NCBI GenBank assembly: GCA_016712465.1
Contig: JADJQZ010000001.1
Span: forward strand, 2,232,001-2,296,000
DNA length: 64,000 nucleotides
Origin: Candidatus Obscuribacter sp.
Lineage (GTDB): Bacteria > Cyanobacteriota > Vampirovibrionia > Obscuribacterales > Obscuribacteraceae
Direction of reading: 5' to 3'
In this document: piece after piece, positions 59,999-64,000 of the stretch
How the letters are laid out: the number at the start of each line of letters is the position of its first letter
Position numbering within the stretch: the first letter of the stretch is position 1
Made by a program: the position numbers and the translations under genes
The notes under the pieces: generated by a model
Databases searched by the model: none
The model's input: the letters and a program-made list of their open reading frames with translations, nothing else
What the model was told of the DNA's origin: nothing

Positions 59999-60926
59999 TT
60001 ATAATCGCTTCTCTGGCGCCGGCCAGGAAGGCTTTTACTTCCATAGCAGACCTCGACTCCGGCTGCACCACCAGTAGTTCCAGGCGCTGGCAGCCGTCCC
60101 CGCAAGCCACAAGCAGTCTTGTGCCATCCTGAACCAGGGTGCCGGGCTGCAGGCGTTCACCATTTGCTGCCGGCGTGCATTTAAGCACCTTCAGACCTTT
60201 CTTTCGAAAGGTAGTGTAGGTGGAAGGCCAGGGGCTCAGACCCCTGACCAGGTTATGCAAGGCCTGCGCTGATTTGTTGAAGTCCAATTTCCCCATTTCC
60301 TTGGTCAGGATGGGGGCAAAGGTAGCTTCGGCATCATTCTGTCTGACCGCTTCCACCTCACCGTTTACCAGTCCTTTCAGGGTTTTGACCAGAAGGGCCG
60401 CTCCCACCTGGGACATTTCTCTGGACAGTTCTTCTGCTGTCATTTGCGAGTGGATGGGAATTTCCGCTTTGAGCAGCATGGGACCTGTGTCTACGCCCAA
60501 TTCCGTGAACATGGTGGTCACACCGGTGACGGTATCACCATTGATTATTGACCAGTTGATAGGGGCTGCACCGCGCAGTTTAGGAAGCAGCGAACCATGT
60601 ACGTTGACCACTCCCATGGGGGCAAGAGTCAAAACTTCCTTCTTGAGAATTTGACCAAAGGCAACCATAGCCAGGATATCTGGCTTTAGCTCGCGCATGG
60701 CTTGCACCACATCAGGTGCCTTGGCCAGCTTTTCCGGTTGCAGGACGGGAATTCCGTGCGCCTGGGCCAGCACCTTGGTGGGGGGCGGCATCAGCTTATT
60801 GCCCCGGCCCTTGGGCCTGTCCGGTTGTGCAACTACGGCAAGAACCTGGAAGTCACTTTCGTTGATGAGCGCTTCCAGGCACGGCACGGCGAAGTCTGGT
60901 GTGCCCAGGTATATAATTTTCAGCAT
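59976..60926 (-). CDS. fmt: Methionyl-tRNA formyltransferase
   Basis: A 316-aa Fmt. The N-terminus KIIYLGTPDFAVPCLEALI, the folate-binding and catalytic region VNVHGSLLPKLRGAAPINWSIINGD (Asn, His) and MFTELGVDTGPMLLKAE (Asp) are intact, followed by the C-terminal OB-like domain. It formylates initiator Met-tRNA with 10-formyl-THF. It is upstream of and overlaps rsmB; a small Sm-like gene precedes it by 10 bp. Confidence 0.95.
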   Translation of the reverse strand: MLKIIYLGTPDFAVPCLEALINESDFQVLAVVAQPDRPKGRGNKLMPPPTKVLAQAHGIPVLQPEKLAKAPDVVQAMRELKPDILAMVAFGQILKKEVLTLAPMGVVNVHGSLLPKLRGAAPINWSIINGDTVTGVTTMFTELGVDTGPMLLKAEIPIHSQMTAEELSREMSQVGAALLVKTLKGLVNGEVEAVRQNDAEATFAPILTKEMGKLDFNKSAQALHNLVRGLSPWPSTYTTFRKKGLKVLKCTPAANGERLQPGTLVQDGTRLLVACGDGCQRLELLVVQPESRSAMEVKAFLAGAREAIISGEEQLG

Positions 60927-60936
60927 TTACTCGGTT

Positions 60937-61140
60937 TTACTTGGCAAGCGATATTTCTACTACTTGCTCAAAGTTTAACAGCACTCTATCGTCGAGCATG
61001 ATGTAAGACAGCCTTGTGCCGTCAAAAACAATATTTGTAAGGATGCCGTTATAGTCTCTTTCACCTACGCTCTTGACATTGACTTTGGCTCCAACCCATT
61101 GTCTCAAGTAAACTAGTTTGTCTCGGTTGGGTCCAGTCAT
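60937..61140 (-). CDS. Small Sm-like protein upstream of fmt
   Basis: A 67-aa protein. The core WVGAKVNVKSVGERDYNGIL, followed by GTRLSYIMLDDRVLLNFEQV, has the strand pattern of an Sm/LSm or SH3-like barrel (V.V......Y.G.L....D). The gene is on the same strand as fmt, 10 bp upstream, so it is the first gene of an fmt-rsmB operon. An RNA-binding role would fit this setting, but the fold is inferred from the pattern only. Confidence 0.6.
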   Translation of the reverse strand: MTGPNRDKLVYLRQWVGAKVNVKSVGERDYNGILTNIVFDGTRLSYIMLDDRVLLNFEQVVEISLAK

Positions 61141-61251
61141 GAGATACCATACTTTCTTTTGGGAAAATTTTGAGTTTTATCTTGATTATAGTTGAGAATA
61201 AGCAGGCTAAGCCGACCTCCACAAGTGTAAGAAATTCTTGAGGAAAGCCTG

Positions 61252-62139
61252 ATGAGTAAATGTGTGACAGCTGTCGGTGCTTCAAAGGGTAGGGGGTTGC
61301 ACCTCTCGTTTCCTTTTCTCTTGCTTTTGCCGGCTTTCCTGCTTCTGGCCCTTATGGTCATCGTGCCGATTACTATACTTTTTGTTTTCAGTCTGGGAGT
61401 AAGAGACGATCTCGGGCGGGTGGTCTTGAGCTTCCAGCCCGGCAATTATCTGCGATTTTTTTGCGGACCTTATCTGGCCTGCCTCTTTCGCTCCATCGTG
61501 CTCAGCTTTGTCACCATGGTTTCCACCCTGGTGATTGGTTACTTGCTTTCCTACTGGCTGGCCTTCTGCGCTCCCGGCAAGTGGCGTAATTTTCTTTTGC
61601 TGCTGGTGGTTTTGCCACTGTGGACTTCGTCTCTTCTGCGCATCTATGCCTGGATAACCATTCTTCATCCCACCGGACTGGTGGCCACCCTGGCCGGCAC
61701 CTGCTTTCCTTCCTATGCCCTGCCGCCCCTGCTCTATACGCCCTTTGCCGTCTGGGTGGGCATGGTCTACAACTATCTGCCCTATATGGTTTTGCCCCTT
61801 TACACTTCCATAGAGAGATTGGAGCCGCGCTTGCTGGAAGCCTCGTCCGATCTGGGTGCTTCGCCCCTTGCTACATTGTTTCGTGTGCTTTTGCCTTTGA
61901 CCGGCGGTGGCATCATTGCCGGTTCCATCATGGTTTTTGTGCCTTCTCTGGGCGATTATGTCACCCCCGACCTGATGGGCGGAGCCAAGACCATGTTCAT
62001 TGGCAATTTGATTCAGAACCAGTTCTTGAGCGTGCGTGACTGGGTTTTCGGCTCGGCGGTTTCCACCATTTTAATTGCCCTGGTATCGGTTTCGGTGTGG
62101 ATTTACCTGCGTTATGCCGCCAAAGAAACCATCGGCTAG
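61252..62139 (+). CDS. ABC transporter permease, PotB-like
   Basis: A 295-aa protein with six membrane helices and the BPD permease loop EASSDLGASPLATLFRVLLP (EAA motif). The order of conserved elements (SIVLSFVTMVSTLVIGYLLS, PLWTSSLLRIYAWI, SLGDYVTPDLMGGAKT) is that of PotB, the inner subunit of spermidine/putrescine importers. No potA, potC or potD gene is adjacent on the right side, where an unrelated convergent gene follows. Others must be elsewhere or outside the window. Polyamine specificity is inferred. Confidence 0.85.
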   Translation: MSKCVTAVGASKGRGLHLSFPFLLLLPAFLLLALMVIVPITILFVFSLGVRDDLGRVVLSFQPGNYLRFFCGPYLACLFRSIVLSFVTMVSTLVIGYLLSYWLAFCAPGKWRNFLLLLVVLPLWTSSLLRIYAWITILHPTGLVATLAGTCFPSYALPPLLYTPFAVWVGMVYNYLPYMVLPLYTSIERLEPRLLEASSDLGASPLATLFRVLLPLTGGGIIAGSIMVFVPSLGDYVTPDLMGGAKTMFIGNLIQNQFLSVRDWVFGSAVSTILIALVSVSVWIYLRYAAKETIG

Positions 62140-62864
62140 ATGTTTGAGGGTTTGATTTTCTTGACGATAGAAAGCATGCGTTCGTAGTCGGAGCGGAAGA
62201 GCTGGCACACCGCCCGTCCAGCCCGCACGAGGAAGTCCTCTCTCTCCGTTGCATCACTGTATGCCCGACCGGCTTCTCTGATGGAGGCTGCAATCAGTTC
62301 GTCGGAAGGCACGGTTGTGCTCAAGTGGAAGAGTAGTCGTAGAAAATCCAATTCGGCGGTGATGGCGATAATTTCTTCCGGGCTGGCGGCATAGACAAAG
62401 TCGTGCACCTGGGGCGGTTGAGGCGGTAGATGCTGGTAGACCGTGCCGGCCTGAATGAAGCCTATGTTTACCGCTCTAATCTCTGTTTTCAAAAGGGCGA
62501 AGATATGAGGCTGCTCCCGCTTCAATTCTTCCCTGGTTAAACCAAGTGCGCACGGGCGGTGCAATGAATCGGGAGGGCTTGTCACCACATCCAGTACCAC
62601 TGCCAGAATCTCCAGTTTGTCTTCCGTGGACACGGCCTTGATGAAACTGCCGAACCTGGGACGACCGGCTTCATCATTGGGGAGGGCCGCCTCGGCCGTC
62701 AAACCGACAATGCTGGCGGTGAGGACCTCGGCCAGGGCTTTTTGCTTGAGTCTAGTCAGTGGGAGTGACCTCTTTGCTGGGTTTGTAATTTTCCACTGCC
62801 TCTTCGTCTGGTATGGCACCGGAACTGGCGCTTTTGCTGACGATAATATTGGTTTTGCCGGCAT
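62136..62864 (-). CDS. Cytoplasmic helical protein, function unknown
   Basis: A 242-aa frame. The first 38 codons overlap the preceding lipoprotein gene in another frame and may not be real; the natural-looking part starts around TRLKQKALAEVLTASIVGL, just after the lipoprotein stop, but there is no good ATG there. The rest is mostly helical (DKLEILAVVLDVVTS, EIIAITAELDFLRLLFHL, REDFLVRAGRAVCQLFRSDY). No family is recognised. The stops of this gene and of the convergent permease overlap by four bases. Confidence 0.5.
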   Translation of the reverse strand: MPAKPILSSAKAPVPVPYQTKRQWKITNPAKRSLPLTRLKQKALAEVLTASIVGLTAEAALPNDEAGRPRFGSFIKAVSTEDKLEILAVVLDVVTSPPDSLHRPCALGLTREELKREQPHIFALLKTEIRAVNIGFIQAGTVYQHLPPQPPQVHDFVYAASPEEIIAITAELDFLRLLFHLSTTVPSDELIAASIREAGRAYSDATEREDFLVRAGRAVCQLFRSDYERMLSIVKKIKPSNI

Positions 62865-63258
62865 CGTCGGCCAGGGTGATGCTGATTTCCGCTTCCTTCA
62901 TGCGTCCTTCGATACAAATGGTCTTAGACATCTGTTCGTTCTTTTCAATGTTCCAGCCTTCTTTTTTCAAGACTTGTTCATACCAGAGGGCTACTTTTTC
63001 TACGGCATCGGAAGAGACCATTTGCAAGTATTTGCTGTAGTCACCGGCATCTTTCCCCTGTTCTTGCGCGGTTTGTGCACCACTTGTAGTGGCACCGGGA
63101 TAAATGAGCGATTTCAGATCATCGGGCACGGTTCCGGCCGCTGTTGATGACGTATGCTTCATATTGTTGGCAGTGTAGCTGACGTCGCCCATCTGGCAGG
63201 CCGACAACATTAGCCCTGAGACCAGTAGCAAACTTAAACAGTGAAAAGGTTTGAGCAT
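62752..63258 (-). CDS. Lipoprotein of unknown function
   Basis: A 168-aa protein with a lipoprotein signal peptide (HCLSLLLVSGLMLSAC, lipobox LSAC). A Ser/Thr-rich linker precedes a small domain including VEKVALWYEQVLKKEGWN and EISITLADDAGKTNIIVSK. The WYE....GW pattern is shared with the exported protein at 46328-46882. The function is unknown. Confidence 0.65.
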   Translation of the reverse strand: MLKPFHCLSLLLVSGLMLSACQMGDVSYTANNMKHTSSTAAGTVPDDLKSLIYPGATTSGAQTAQEQGKDAGDYSKYLQMVSSDAVEKVALWYEQVLKKEGWNIEKNEQMSKTICIEGRMKEAEISITLADDAGKTNIIVSKSASSGAIPDEEAVENYKPSKEVTPTD

Positions 63259-63313
63259 TTTATTTCCTGGATTTAGCTTTCACTTGAGAATCTTGAGGTA
63301 TTTTACCGCAGCT

Positions 63314-64000
63314 TTAGTCTTGCTCTTTGCTCCTTGCTCTTTGCTGTTGCCTGCTGCCGCCGGTTGCCAGTAAATTGATGCCCATTACGGTCAGGGCCAG
63401 GAAGAGTCCCGGCAGCACCGCCCCATGCAGGTTGCCGCACAAGAGTCCGCTCTGGGCATCTTTTAACATTCCCCCCCAACTGGGTGTGGCCGGTCCAAGA
63501 CCGAGGCCCAGATAGGTAAGACCGGATTCCATGATGATGGCGTCGGCGGTGAGAAGGGTGGTCTCAAGAGCGGCCACGGCTTTCAAGGCTGGTCCCAGGT
63601 GAAATCTCAACAGGTGCAGGGAACCGGCACCCAGTGACCGGGCGGCCGTCATGTACTCTTCCGTCATGAGTTTCTGGGTGATGGCCCTGGCCACCCTGGC
63701 CGATTCCAGCCAGTTGGTGGCGGCGATGGCCGCCACCACGCTCAAGATAGGTAAATAACCCAGGGAATGGTCAGTCAAGGACAGTGCCTGCGCCAGTTGT
63801 TTCAGTCCGTCCACAGATAGCATGGTGCGGGTGAACTCGGGGCTGGAGATGAGCGAGCTTATGGTCAGAAGTAAAACAATGGCCGGCACCGAGAGGAGTG
63901 CATCTACGAGGCGCATGAGAAGGCTGTCTACCAGACCGCCGCAAAGGGCGCTGAAAGCCCCCAGGCAGTAACCAAATATAGAGGCGCTCAGGGCGGCGGC
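63314..64000 (-). CDS. Oligopeptide-type ABC transporter permease (OppC/DppC-like), partial
   Basis: The frame is open to the end of the window (AAALSASIFGYCLGAFSALC), so the N-terminus is missing; an internal Met at 63916 is not the start. Membrane helices, an EAA-like loop (MTAARSLGAGSLHLLRFHLG) and the motif ESGLTYLGLGLGPATPSWGG identify the OppC/DppC subfamily of peptide or nickel importers. The C-terminal tail is Gln/Arg-rich (GGSRQQQRARSKEQD) and is encoded by a short repetitive stretch (TTGCTCTTTGCTCC-like, 63316-63345). The rest of the transporter lies beyond the window. Confidence 0.87.
   Translation of the reverse strand, partial: AAALSASIFGYCLGAFSALCGGLVDSLLMRLVDALLSVPAIVLLLTISSLISSPEFTRTMLSVDGLKQLAQALSLTDHSLGYLPILSVVAAIAATNWLESARVARAITQKLMTEEYMTAARSLGAGSLHLLRFHLGPALKAVAALETTLLTADAIIMESGLTYLGLGLGPATPSWGGMLKDAQSGLLCGNLHGAVLPGLFLALTVMGINLLATGGSRQQQRARSKEQD

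Overview
The window is a gene-dense bacterial chromosome segment of moderately high GC with no tRNA, rRNA or CRISPR array that I can recognise. The gene mix (a C-family cbb3-type oxygen reductase beside a Rieske/cytochrome b cluster, an RNase J homologue, a DUF4330-like protein, a cyanobacterial-style group 2 sigma factor, many exported TPR and orphan exported proteins) points tentatively to a non-photosynthetic relative of Cyanobacteria such as Vampirovibrionia/Obscuribacterales. That placement is inference; no marker gene in the window proves it.

Layout. 1-7.4 kb: SDR oxidoreductase, saccharopine dehydrogenase-like protein, thioredoxin-fold protein, M20 peptidase, exported TPR and VWA proteins, an HExxH protein. 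7.4-16.5 kb: acyl-CoA synthetase-like ligase, a full-length RNase J paralogue that has lost its catalytic residues, a GAF/HD-GYP regulator, signal peptidase I, glycine dehydrogenase subunit 1, peptidyl-tRNA hydrolase. 16.9-25.7 kb: one respiratory operon encoding CcoN, a fused dihaem CcoO/P-like subunit, CcoS, a dihaem lipoprotein cytochrome, a Rieske protein, two different cytochromes b, four small membrane proteins and an MvhD/FlpD-like iron-sulfur protein; it ends at a strong intrinsic terminator. 25.7-28.3 kb: membrane protein, sigma factor, BamE-like protein. 28.3-33.3 kb: a TPR gene cut in two by an IS21-family element with a 7-bp target duplication. 33.3-37.8 kb: a probable polymorphic toxin with a papain/C39-like C-terminus, two tandem paralogous immunity candidates, an SprT-like protein and a broken CAP-domain gene. 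38-46 kb: tryptophanase-family enzyme behind a leader hairpin, acetate CoA-transferase, TPR membrane protein, Fic protein, cyclase-family (kynurenine formamidase-like) enzyme. 46-56 kb: exported proteins, a TadE/G-like surface protein, O-antigen ligase-like protein, a heptose-kinase-like PfkB protein with a long N-terminal extension, TauE/SafE permease. 56-64 kb: SGNH protein, stomatin-like protein, rsmB-fmt, Sm-like small protein, PotB-like and OppC-like permeases.

The most interesting system is the respiratory operon. Its large cytochrome b keeps the haem bL histidines but has lost both haem bH histidines. The second cytochrome b keeps all four and carries a C-terminal two-[4Fe-4S] ferredoxin domain. 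An MvhD-like protein, known from flavin-based electron bifurcation, follows directly. Together they suggest an unusual Rieske/cytochrome b complex wired to a cytoplasmic iron-sulfur partner and discharging to a cbb3-type oxidase.

A caution applies to the whole window: at least five reading frames are broken exactly at runs of G or C (near 693, 3404, 29855, 30968 and 36180), and each is restored by one base. This looks more like homopolymer indel error in the assembly than five independent gene deaths.
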